64,000 bases of DNA, taken from positions 1 to 64,000 of the forward strand of contig CBFIIQ010000004.1 of assembly GCA_965662685.1 (NCBI GenBank). The letters are read 5' to 3'. The stretch is from Eutrophocola sp965662685. Its GTDB lineage: Bacteria; Pseudomonadota; Gammaproteobacteria; Pseudomonadales; Pseudohongiellaceae. The number at the start of each line of letters is the position of its first letter. Within the stretch, counting starts at the first letter, position 1. Position numbers and translations under genes: made by a program. The notes beneath the pieces were generated by a model. The model had not been told where the DNA came from, did not search any database, and saw only the letters and a program-made list of their open reading frames with translations. This document shows, piece by piece, positions 26,035 through 33,879 of this stretch.

Positions 26035-26292
26035 ATGAATTCTGAAAATGGCAATCCGACTGAGCATTTGCTTGATGCTAAAGGACTGTTTTGTCCTGAA
26101 CCTGTCATGTTGCTGCATAAAAAAATACGGGAAATTAATGACGGAGAAGTGCTGGTTCTTGTCGCAACCGATCCATCAACAACAAGAGATGTGCCCAAGT
26201 TTTGTCACTTTCTGGGCCATGAGCTACTAAGCTCTGCGGAAAATGACAAGGTCTACCGCTATTCTATTCGCAAGTCCTCGTCCTCTTCATAA
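26035..26292 (+). CDS. tusA: TusA-type sulfur carrier protein
   Basis: This 85-residue protein has the SirA/TusA fold, with the CPxP motif in LDAKGLFCPEPVM (sulfur-carrying Cys20). In E. coli TusA takes persulfide from IscS and passes it to the TusBCD relay for tRNA 2-thiouridine. Its position 16 bp after ttcA suggests that here it may also deliver sulfur for other modifications; this is inference. Glu replaces the second position of the CP-x-P motif as is common in the family. Confidence 0.9.
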   Translation: MNSENGNPTEHLLDAKGLFCPEPVMLLHKKIREINDGEVLVLVATDPSTTRDVPKFCHFLGHELLSSAENDKVYRYSIRKSSSSS

Positions 26293-26311
26293 AACTAACA
26301 ACTGATAACCA

Positions 26312-27433
26312 ATGAAAATTATTGCTGACCAGGATATATATCGGGTTGAAGAGTATTTTTCCTGTCTGGGAGAGCTTGTTTTACTTCCTGGCAGGAAAAT
26401 TTCTCAACAAGATCTCCTTGATGCCGACGCCTTGCTGGTCAGGACTGTGACAAAAGTTAATAGGGAGCTTGTCGAAAACACACCTGTTAAATTCGTTGGT
26501 AGTGCCAGTAGTGGCTTTGACCATATTGATCTGCCTTTGCTGAAAGAAAAAGTAATACATTTCAGTAATGCTCCGGGCTGCAATGCGAATGCTGTTGTGG
26601 ATTATTTTTTTGCGGTTTTAGCCTGGTTCAATATTCATAACCAAGTTGATTGGCAAAAGAAAACGGTAGGGATCATTGGCGCTGGCAATGTTGGCTCGCG
26701 ATTAGCGGCAAGGTTACAAAACCTGGGTATGAGTTTTTCAATATATGATCCATTCCTCAGTTCTGACCATGAGCTGGCCCCCTGGTTTACTTCTTTTGAA
26801 AATGTATTAAAGAAAGACATCGTCACCCTGCATACACCACTCACCTATGCGGGCGATTACCCTACACATCATATGCTGAACCCGGAATATCTGTCAGAAA
26901 TAAGTAAAGATGCTTTGTTGATTAACGCATGCAGAGGCGAGGTGATTGATAATCTTGCGTTATTAGAGCTGCTGAAAAATACCGGGGGGCCAAAGGTGGC
27001 GCTGGATGTTTGGGAATCCGAACCGAACATTAATCCACTGCTCCTTGATAAAGTCCAGATAGCGACTCCCCATATTGCCGGCTACAGTATTAATGGCAAA
27101 CTTAATGCTACACGTAAAATATATGATGACTTATGTCAATTTTTTTCAATTACAAGAAATGGAGATCATCACACGGCGTCCGGATTCCTACTGGAAGGCG
27201 AAACGGGGAAAACAGATATTGAGACTATCAGTCTAAATATTCTGAATGCTTACCCGATAGAAAATGATTTAATTTTGCGCGAGAAAAGCCCGCAGCAGTT
27301 AGCTGCGGGTTTTGATTTATGCCGAAATAACTACAACTTTCGTAGAGAATTCTCGGATTATTCCCTGTCAGAAAATGATATCCCGCCTGCAGTTATAGAC
27401 AAACTTAAGCAGGTTGGTATTCAGTCAAAGTAG
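26312..27433 (+). CDS. pdxB: Erythronate-4-phosphate dehydrogenase PdxB
   Basis: This 373-residue enzyme oxidises 4-phospho-D-erythronate in the DXP-dependent pyridoxal phosphate pathway. It has the D-2-hydroxyacid dehydrogenase layout: Rossmann core GIIGAGNVGSRL, catalytic Arg in NACRGEVIDN, Glu in DVWESEP and His in ATPHIAGYS. The C-terminal dimerisation segment with FRREFSDYS is typical of PdxB and distinguishes it from glycerate dehydrogenases. It starts 19 bp after tusA and ends one base before the convergent aminotransferase stop. A terminator-like hairpin lies inside the coding region at 27289-27313. Confidence 0.95.
   Translation: MKIIADQDIYRVEEYFSCLGELVLLPGRKISQQDLLDADALLVRTVTKVNRELVENTPVKFVGSASSGFDHIDLPLLKEKVIHFSNAPGCNANAVVDYFFAVLAWFNIHNQVDWQKKTVGIIGAGNVGSRLAARLQNLGMSFSIYDPFLSSDHELAPWFTSFENVLKKDIVTLHTPLTYAGDYPTHHMLNPEYLSEISKDALLINACRGEVIDNLALLELLKNTGGPKVALDVWESEPNINPLLLDKVQIATPHIAGYSINGKLNATRKIYDDLCQFFSITRNGDHHTASGFLLEGETGKTDIETISLNILNAYPIENDLILREKSPQQLAAGFDLCRNNYNFRREFSDYSLSENDIPPAVIDKLKQVGIQSK
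27289..27313 (+). terminator. Terminator-like hairpin inside pdxB
   Basis: CCCGCAGC (27289-27296) pairs perfectly with GCTGCGGG (27302-27309) across the loop AGTTA, and TTTT plus GATTT follow. It is about 120 bp before the pdxB stop and preserves the reading frame. It could terminate some pdxB transcripts early, though translating ribosomes would normally prevent this. Confidence 0.45.
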
Positions 27434-27434
27434 T

Positions 27435-28649
27435 TTACTGGCTGTAATGTTCGAGGAAATTGCCCAATTTGCCAATAGCTTCTTCCAGGGTGTCTTTACG
27501 AGGCAGAAATACTATGCGGAAATGTTGCCTGTCATCAATGTTGAAGCCGCTGCCCTGAACCATTAAGACATGTTCCTGAAGTAATAAATCCAGAATTAGC
27601 TGCTCGTCATTCCTGATCTTGAAACGGGCAGGATCTAGTTTCGGAAACAGATAAATTGCACCTTTAGGTAAAACACAGCTGACACCAGGAATATCGTTTA
27701 GCATTTTCCAGGCAATATCGCGCTGTTCTCTTAAACGCCCACCAGACATGATCAATTCATTTATACTCTGATAACCGCCAAGAGCAGTTTGAATGGCCTG
27801 CTGGGCTGGCACATTGGAACACAGTCGCATATTGGAAAGGATTTCAAGGCCTTCAATATAGTCTCTGGCGCGTTTTTTGGCGCCACTTAGATACAACCAG
27901 CCTGAACGAAATCCTGCTACCCGATACGACTTTGAAAGTCCGTTAAAAGTCACAATCAAAATATCTTCAGACAATGTAGCCAAAGGCGTGTGCCTGGCAT
28001 CGTCGTAAAGAATCTTGTCATAAATTTCATCAGCAAAAACTATCAGATCTTTTTCTTCAGCCAGCTTAACAATTCCCTTAAGCAGATCAGGTGCGTATAC
28101 CGCACCTGTAGGATTATTAGGATTGATTACTACAATGCCGCGGGTTCTACTGTTTATTTTGCTTTTTATATCATCAAGGTCAGGGTTCCAGTCGGAAGAC
28201 TCATCACAGCGATAATGGACTGCTTTACCACCACTTAGGGTCACTGCAGCTGTCCATAGCGGATAATCAGGGGCCGGGATCAATATTTCATCACCATCAT
28301 TAAGAAGCGCCTGCATCGCCATAACAATAAGCTCGCTGACGCCATTGCCCAGATAGATATCGTCAATCCCTACATCAGGGATGCCCAGACGCTGGGTTTC
28401 GTGCATGACAGCTTTACGGGCGGAAAACAATCCCTTGGAGTCGGAATAGGCTTGTGACTCTGGTAAATTAAGGATTACATCTTTTAATATTTCTTCAGGA
28501 GCTTCAAAACCAAAAGCACCAGGGTTACCAATGTTTAACTTGGTAATACGGTGTCCTTCCTCTTCGAGTTTTTTAGCTTCCTGCAAGGCCGGTCCTCTGA
28601 TTTCATAGCAGACATGGCGAAGCTTTTCGCTTTGTAATATTGAACTCAT
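27435..28649 (-). CDS. alaA: AlaA-type PLP-dependent aminotransferase
   Basis: This 404-residue class I/II aminotransferase closely resembles AlaA, the main glutamate-pyruvate transaminase of alanine synthesis. It starts with the characteristic MSSILQSEKLRHVCYEIRGP (AlaA: ...DIRGPVL). Visible features are INPNNPTGAVY, the DEIYDKILYD segment and the PLP lysine in NGLSKSYRVAGFRSGW. Length equals E. coli AlaA (405). It is convergent with pdxB with a one-base gap and divergent from msrB. It uses the vitamin whose synthesis pdxB serves, which may be coincidence. Confidence 0.92.
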   Translation of the reverse strand: MSSILQSEKLRHVCYEIRGPALQEAKKLEEEGHRITKLNIGNPGAFGFEAPEEILKDVILNLPESQAYSDSKGLFSARKAVMHETQRLGIPDVGIDDIYLGNGVSELIVMAMQALLNDGDEILIPAPDYPLWTAAVTLSGGKAVHYRCDESSDWNPDLDDIKSKINSRTRGIVVINPNNPTGAVYAPDLLKGIVKLAEEKDLIVFADEIYDKILYDDARHTPLATLSEDILIVTFNGLSKSYRVAGFRSGWLYLSGAKKRARDYIEGLEILSNMRLCSNVPAQQAIQTALGGYQSINELIMSGGRLREQRDIAWKMLNDIPGVSCVLPKGAIYLFPKLDPARFKIRNDEQLILDLLLQEHVLMVQGSGFNIDDRQHFRIVFLPRKDTLEEAIGKLGNFLEHYSQ

Positions 28650-28758
28650 AGACAGGTATCCAATGTTGGCCGGACTAATTAACCATTCAAATATGGTATT
28701 CTACCGGAGGTAGAAGGGGAGCGAATTTTACAGAAACCCAATTCGGAATTATATAGTC

Positions 28759-29157
28759 ATGACCAAAATCAATAAATCTGAAGATGAATGGAAAGCAATA
28801 TTAAACGAGGAAGAATTCAATATTTGCCGAAACAAAGGCACAGAACGAGCTTTTACTGGTAAATATTGGAAGTGTACCGGTGAAGAAGGCAAGTATCTGT
28901 GTCGAGCCTGTGGCGAAGCTCTATTTGATTCCGAAGCGAAATATGATTCAGGTTCAGGTTGGCCGAGCTTTTATAAACCGGCAAATGATGATGGCGTTAC
29001 AGAAATCAGTGATAACAGCCTGGGAATGAGTAGAATCGAAGTGGTATGCAGCAAGTGTGATTCACATCTGGGTCATGTGTTTAATGATGGACCAAACCCG
29101 ACCGGACTTCGGTACTGTATTAACTCAGCATCGCTGAAGTTCGACAAGGAAGAATAA
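28759..29157 (+). CDS. msrB: Peptide-methionine (R)-S-oxide reductase MsrB
   Basis: This 132-residue cytosolic repair enzyme reduces methionine-R-sulfoxide in proteins. The zinc cysteines C48/C51 (CRACG) and C97/C100 (CSKCD) and the catalytic Cys120 in GLRYCINSASL are all present, as is SGSGWPSF. The length fits single-domain MsrB. No signal peptide is seen. The gene is divergent from alaA and convergent with the next gene, so it is probably monocistronic. Confidence 0.95.
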   Translation: MTKINKSEDEWKAILNEEEFNICRNKGTERAFTGKYWKCTGEEGKYLCRACGEALFDSEAKYDSGSGWPSFYKPANDDGVTEISDNSLGMSRIEVVCSKCDSHLGHVFNDGPNPTGLRYCINSASLKFDKEE

Positions 29158-29197
29158 ACCGGGAAGCGGAATAAGAAAGAGCAGGGCAGTGGCAATT

Positions 29198-30556
29198 CTA
29201 GAATTGGTAACGTAGCCCGGTCTGGTATTTCAATCTGTCAAAACTATAAAGATCTATGTTGCTGTCATTTTCCGTGTAGGTAACATCAGTCGTGATATTC
29301 AGGTTTCGGTTGAATTGCCATATCCAGCCAAAGGAAGTTGAGAATGTGTCATCTTCCCGATCTATATTAAATACCGGTGCAACGCTTTTGTTTTCACTTT
29401 TATGAAAGGATACCCGTACGTAGGGTATATGGCCTGGACGGAACTGAAGCTGTTCAGAAAAGGCAATACCGTAGAAGGTCTGAGCATTATTTTTTCCGGC
29501 ATTGCGTTGTGCACCTTCATCACCATAATAAACACTAATATTATGCAGGAATTTGCCGGCAGCTTTGGCTATATTTCCGGATAACAACAGCTGATTTACG
29601 TCTCGTAAATTGTTATCTGGATTGATTCCAGTATCAAATCGGACGGCGGTATAAGCTGCTGTTACGCCCTGAGACCAACCACCACCAGCATTGCGCTGCA
29701 TTGTACCCATGATGCTTGAACTGCTTTGAAATTCCTTGTCATTGAGGTCAACGCGTTGAAACCGGCCGTACATTGATAAGCGAACATTGTCACGTATTAC
29801 CGCATAACCGGTTTCAGCTGAAAGCACATCAATATCAAATTCACTGGTAGAAAAATTATTATGCTGATTGAAGTTGCCTCGGACAAAGGCGGCACTGTTT
29901 TTATTAAAGGGATAGTTATAGTTAAAACCTGCACCAACATCCATAAAGTTATCATCAATACTCTGGCCGCTTGGGCTCAGTTCAACATCACCTATAGGCG
30001 TGTCAATAATACCGAGCTCGGTAGCACTGTTAATATTTGAATCGCTTCCAATATTGGAGTTTACATACCAGGTAAAGCTACTGCTAACGGCATTTTCCCG
30101 TTGCTCAATCAAACCCAGGAATGCCTGTATATTGGCACTGACATTAGGCCCCGGGTCAGAGGCAAGTACTTCATTAAACAGCGCTTTTGCAGCGGTGAGG
30201 TTGTTACTGCTGAAATAGGCCCTGGCCAGTTCAAGTTTTACACGCTGCTGATCCGGATAGATGTAGGCAATACGTTCAAAGGCAAATACGGCCTCATCAG
30301 GTCTGCCTGATTCAAGAGCAGCAAGGCCATAGAGAAAGTCAAATTCAGGGTCCCCCTCAAGATCAAACAAGCTTGCCTGACCCAGTGTGTAGGCCTGATT
30401 GTATTGTCCTTCGGCAATCATTGCGTTCATCTGAACGATAACGCTATTGGTTTCATTTGCAGCATAGCCCAAACTGCCAATTACTGAGAATGACAGTAGG
30501 GCAAGTAATACAGGAAGTTTCATTACGGTCTTTTTACACAGACTGTAGCTGTTCAT
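29198..30556 (-). CDS. Outer-membrane protein with TPR domain and C-terminal beta-barrel (Slam/DUF560-like)
   Basis: This 452-residue protein has a signal peptide (ending near SLGYAA), a helical tetratricopeptide region (about 40-160, with PDEAVFAFERIAYIYPD and AKALFNEVLASDP) and a C-terminal half of alternating aromatic strands ending in YQTGLRYQF, a terminal-Phe barrel signature. This order resembles surface lipoprotein assembly modulators, which move lipoproteins to the cell surface, but similar TPR-barrel proteins in gammaproteobacteria have no known function. The start may be M1 or Met12. It is convergent with msrB and divergent from a second barrel gene, and opens a cluster of envelope genes of unknown role. 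Confidence 0.7.
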   Translation of the reverse strand: MNSYSLCKKTVMKLPVLLALLSFSVIGSLGYAANETNSVIVQMNAMIAEGQYNQAYTLGQASLFDLEGDPEFDFLYGLAALESGRPDEAVFAFERIAYIYPDQQRVKLELARAYFSSNNLTAAKALFNEVLASDPGPNVSANIQAFLGLIEQRENAVSSSFTWYVNSNIGSDSNINSATELGIIDTPIGDVELSPSGQSIDDNFMDVGAGFNYNYPFNKNSAAFVRGNFNQHNNFSTSEFDIDVLSAETGYAVIRDNVRLSMYGRFQRVDLNDKEFQSSSSIMGTMQRNAGGGWSQGVTAAYTAVRFDTGINPDNNLRDVNQLLLSGNIAKAAGKFLHNISVYYGDEGAQRNAGKNNAQTFYGIAFSEQLQFRPGHIPYVRVSFHKSENKSVAPVFNIDREDDTFSTSFGWIWQFNRNLNITTDVTYTENDSNIDLYSFDRLKYQTGLRYQF

Positions 30557-30939
30557 GGTGTTAATTTATTTTATCCATGTTTGCGATATACCTCACACTT
30601 CATCTTCAATACTAATAAATTCAATGGGCTATAGCACTCTTTTTATACTTTTTTTTATGTTTTGTTGCCTTCTCAGTCAAACCAGGCATTGACGTGGGAA
30701 AATTTCCCTCTTAAACTTGTCATGTTAGTTGCAAATAAAACAGGAGGTGGTGAATATCAAGAGTTTTCAAATTGTATTGTTAGTCCGTATCTTTACTCTA
30801 TAGATGCAGTCTGTATAGTCGGGTGATGGTAATTAGGCCTACCCGTTAACAATTTTATAGCTTCTGTGTTAACAAATTACCCGATTAATGTATCTATAGA
30901 GGGTACGGCCTATCCCGAAAGGCTGTAGCTGGAATCCCC
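30557..30939. other. Divergent intergenic region between two outer-membrane barrel genes
   Basis: 383 bp without a gene. It is AT-rich, with a long T run near 30646-30658. The right part carries a nested inverted repeat (30796-30901, listed separately). The last 40 bases before the next start (CCGAAAGGCTG and GGAAT) offer a weak ribosome-binding site. No known riboswitch consensus was matched by eye. Confidence 0.6.
30796..30901. repeat. Nested inverted repeats (possible long stem-loop or operator array)
   Basis: Three pairs nest within 106 bp. The outer pair is CTCTATAGAT (30796-30805) with ATCTATAGAG (30892-30901). The middle pair is TCGGGT plus TAATT (about 30819-30834, interrupted by GATGG) with AATTACCCGA (about 30875-30884). 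The inner pair is GTTAAC (30845-30850) with GTTAAC (about 30868-30873). Together they could fold into one interrupted hairpin just upstream of the barrel gene at 30940. Confidence 0.6.
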
Positions 30940-31749
30940 ATGAAAGATCAAATTTCCCCCTCAATTTTCTATTCAGCTCAAAGTCTACTTGTCCTGCCAA
31001 TACTGCTTATCAGTCAGTTGGCGATTGCCCAGAATGACTCAAAAGTCCACAAATTCACGCTGGGGTCTTATTTCAGTCAGGGTGACTATGGCTCAACTGA
31101 GGAAACTGATATTACCTATTTCCCGGTTTCCTATGAGTTAACAACGTTTCCCTGGGTGCTGTCGGTAACCGCCCCTTATCTTGCATTGCAGGGGCCTGGT
31201 GATGTGTTTTTCGAAACCGGCAATATTGGAGGTGGCCGTGAAGAGGAAAATGAATTTGTTGATGAGCGCGGCATTGGCGATGTATTTTTGTCAGCGACCT
31301 ATCAGTTTCCACCGGTGCTAAATGACTGGGTATTTGTGGATTTCACCATGCAGGCAAAGCTGCCTAGCGCCGATGAAAGCAGAGACCTGGGTACCGGTGA
31401 GCTGGATTTGGGTTATCAGCTTGATTTCTATTCAACGCTGGAAAGGAATACCTATTTTTCCACGCTGGGTTATCGCCAACGAGGCAAAACCCCTTTATTT
31501 GATCTGGAGAATTCCTTCTATGCTTCCCTGGGACTGATGCGTCAATATGGCGACAATACCTTTCTGGGCCTGATATATGATTATCGAGAAAGAGCCTCCA
31601 GTAATGCCTTTGAGAGCCATGAAATCATGCCGTTTGTTTCCTATAACCTGGGCAAGCAATGGAATTTGATGCTTTATACGATAGTAGGGTTTACGGCTAG
31701 CAGTGCAGATCAAACCATCGGTTTGCAAGCTTCCTACACATTGCCTTGA
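30940..31749 (+). CDS. Outer-membrane beta-barrel 'transporter-like' protein of unknown function
   Basis: This 269-residue protein has a signal peptide cleaved after LAIAQ, followed by repeated amphipathic strands (YFPVSYELTTFPWVLSVTAPYLAL, GIGDVFLSATYQF, GTGELDLGYQLDFYSTL, FVSYNLGKQWNLMLYTIVGF). It looks like a 10-12 strand outer-membrane barrel. The pattern of a GxGD strand, then a KLPSADESRDLGTGE loop, resembles small barrel proteins annotated loosely as transporters or MetA-like. No substrate can be proposed. It ends LQASYTLP, without the terminal Phe seen in its divergent neighbour, which may affect BAM recognition. It is convergent with the GGTG-repeat gene. Confidence 0.65.
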   Translation: MKDQISPSIFYSAQSLLVLPILLISQLAIAQNDSKVHKFTLGSYFSQGDYGSTEETDITYFPVSYELTTFPWVLSVTAPYLALQGPGDVFFETGNIGGGREEENEFVDERGIGDVFLSATYQFPPVLNDWVFVDFTMQAKLPSADESRDLGTGELDLGYQLDFYSTLERNTYFSTLGYRQRGKTPLFDLENSFYASLGLMRQYGDNTFLGLIYDYRERASSNAFESHEIMPFVSYNLGKQWNLMLYTIVGFTASSADQTIGLQASYTLP

Positions 31750-31879
31750 GCCATCAGTAACCGGCAATCAATTCTTTAAAAATGAATAAAAAACAGAAAC
31801 ACGTCAACCACCTTGATTATAGTCGGTTCTGTCTTAAATCTTCATACAGCCAGTGAGCGAATTAGATGGAGCAGAGCGC

Positions 31880-32770
31880 TTAACGATTTAATATTGTGGA
31901 CAGGGTACGCATTGGTCGTACCGGAGGTGGTGAAGGAATATTAACCCGCTGTACCGGTGCGATACGGGCAGGAACATTGAGGCGATCAGGGCGTTCAGGT
32001 CTTGCAGGCAGGGCAATCCTGTTGCGAACAGTATTGTCAGCCAGGGCAACATTTTCATTCTCCAGGTTACCAATTACCTGATCATCAAAGTCATTGGCAG
32101 ATGGATTTGAGCCGGTGCTTTCCCTAAGTCGCGCTTCTGCTTCAACCAGCATTAAGCGATTCAAAATATCTATACTGGATGGCAATGTTTGATTAGCCAA
32201 CTGATTGATTTCATTGATAACTATATTGTCCAGTTCTGTTGATTCCGTACCTTCAGCAATGATTTTTAATGCAGCCAATGAGATATCCAAATCTGGTGTT
32301 GTCTCAGGGCGATAGTCCGGGGCCATCTTGGCTATGGGGTTGGCTAATGGTGTGAGCTTGAGCATTGTTATATCGAATTTGGGACCTTCATTAGCTGAAG
32401 CATTATCCCGGTCAAGTTCAGACAGCTGGACTGCCAGTTGCTTTCCGGTGTTGTCGGCATCACTGTATTCATCAAATCCAGGAATCAATGTTTCAGTAAG
32501 AGAGTCTCTGTTATTTAGAGAATCCTGATCATTGGCGCCTAGTTTAAAACCGGGGCCGGTATCCGGTCCTTTACCGGTTCCGCCAAAACCGCTTTCACCA
32601 CCAGCTTTTCCAGTACCACCCAGCCCACTTCCACCATCGCTACCAGGACCAACCAGGTAATAATTAACAGCAAACGCAAGACATAGAACAGCCAGCAGGG
32701 AAGCCACAAAAGAGTGGTTCTCCACAAACGTGGCAGCTTTAGTAGCTATGTTTTTCTTACGGCTTATCAT
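31880..32770 (-). CDS. Membrane-anchored protein with GGTG glycine repeats and Pro-rich tail, unknown function
   Basis: This 296-residue protein has a basic N-terminus, one transmembrane helix (about residues 21-40) and then a glycine segment containing two copies of a G-S/E-x-G-x-GGTGK unit (about 44-67). Acidic and helical parts follow, including NEINQLANQ and LNRLMLVEAEARLRES, and it ends in a proline-arginine-rich tail (about 250-296; for example PSPPPVRPMR). The N-in orientation would place most of it in the periplasm. GGTG repeats of this kind occur in gammaproteobacterial DUF5666 or FecR-like envelope proteins, but neither domain is recognised here. It lies 54 bp downstream of the DUF6502 gene on the same strand, so the two are probably co-transcribed. 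Confidence 0.65.
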   Translation of the reverse strand: MISRKKNIATKAATFVENHSFVASLLAVLCLAFAVNYYLVGPGSDGGSGLGGTGKAGGESGFGGTGKGPDTGPGFKLGANDQDSLNNRDSLTETLIPGFDEYSDADNTGKQLAVQLSELDRDNASANEGPKFDITMLKLTPLANPIAKMAPDYRPETTPDLDISLAALKIIAEGTESTELDNIVINEINQLANQTLPSSIDILNRLMLVEAEARLRESTGSNPSANDFDDQVIGNLENENVALADNTVRNRIALPARPERPDRLNVPARIAPVQRVNIPSPPPVRPMRTLSTILNR

Positions 32771-32824
32771 TATTTTATTTTATCGCGTTTAAAGCTAAAT
32801 ACCTACGTTTTCTACTGTCCAGAT

Positions 32825-33721
32825 TTATGAGTCCTGCTGATCTGACATTTCATCTTTACGATCATCTTCCAATACTGACTGTATATTGGCTTGATAATTT
32901 TCATTGTAGTTAAAAATTCCGAAATTCATTCTGAAATTGGCATCCGCTGAAGTTACATCAGCGGTTTGCAGCGCGAGGGCTTTTTCATTCATCTTGATCA
33001 GCGCTTCCATGCCCAGTTTATCGGCGAGTTCATTAAGCTGCGCAACAGAATCAGCAGACAATTCATCATAATAAACGCTGCGATCAAAGAAAGGGGGTTG
33101 CTCTCCACTTAAATTGTGAACACCTGCACATAAATGATCCTGTATGTTCTTTCCAAAGAAGAAAAGCTTTTCTTCCTGCCCGCGGTTCGGCGTAAAGGCT
33201 TTGGTCTTGAGTATCACGTTATGATCAGGGTCCAGTTCAACCATGTCGAGGCGCATCAATTCATCCAGGACAACACGTGGCCTGATATCACCTTTCGCAA
33301 TATTACTTACCAGGCCTTCAAAGGACTCATTGCTGAATTCATTATCATCCTGCAAGGGCAGTTTTCTGGGAGAGTTATCTGGATTGAGCAGCCTTTTATC
33401 ACCAAGCCAGCGTGCAACCAGCTGCGATCCAATAGAAATGTTTGCCGGTCTGTTTTCCTGACTTGCAGGCTCGGCCCGTAGACGCTTTACATCCTTACGA
33501 TGAACACCAGTTAGCAAATTGATTCTGCTATCAGTCTGTTTTTTACCGGCGACGGGAAAGTCCTTTTCAGCAACATCCACGTAAACATCCTTAAGCAGAC
33601 TGCTTAAATAGGTATAGGTAATCTGGTTAGCAATCATGAACTTTACCAGCGGTCTCAGAACTTTCCTGAGTGCCGTGATTACTGCCTTATTAACCTGATT
33701 TGGAGATTCATTATCCTGCAT
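32825..33721 (-). CDS. DUF6502-family protein
   Basis: About 298 residues from the ATG at 33721. A longer frame to 33877 exists, but its extra 52 residues look non-coding and run into the divergent promoter region. Near the N-terminus, ITALRKVLRPLVKFMIANQI, then VYVDVAEKDF and KKQTDSRINLLTGVHRKDV, matches the helical, DNA-binding-like part of DUF6502 as I remember it. A predicted helix-turn-helix there would be consistent with a regulator, but no function is known. The C-terminal part has YYDELSADSVAQLNELADKLG and an acidic end. It is the likely first gene of an operon with the GGTG-repeat gene and is divergent from the RND exporter. Confidence 0.7.
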   Translation of the reverse strand: MQDNESPNQVNKAVITALRKVLRPLVKFMIANQITYTYLSSLLKDVYVDVAEKDFPVAGKKQTDSRINLLTGVHRKDVKRLRAEPASQENRPANISIGSQLVARWLGDKRLLNPDNSPRKLPLQDDNEFSNESFEGLVSNIAKGDIRPRVVLDELMRLDMVELDPDHNVILKTKAFTPNRGQEEKLFFFGKNIQDHLCAGVHNLSGEQPPFFDRSVYYDELSADSVAQLNELADKLGMEALIKMNEKALALQTADVTSADANFRMNFGIFNYNENYQANIQSVLEDDRKDEMSDQQDS

Positions 33722-33879
33722 AGCGCAAATTATAGTCTCTTGAGGGAAAAAATCCCACAATTTTGATAACTGTGGGCTTTCGCTAGCAGAAACACATGCA
33801 AGAGTAGAAGTTTTCCGGTACTCAAGTGATATACTGCCTCGCTTTTTTGAATGGACCTGGCCAGCGCTTTTTGACAATT

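Noticed and set aside
30796..30939. Cyclic-di-GMP or other known riboswitch
   Set aside because: I looked for the conserved core (GCACAGGGCAAACC-like and GGUAGCGGGG-like parts) and did not find it; only the nested repeats remain.
33722..33877. N-terminal extension of the DUF6502 protein
   Set aside because: The extra 52 residues look like random translation and occupy the divergent promoter region of the RND exporter.
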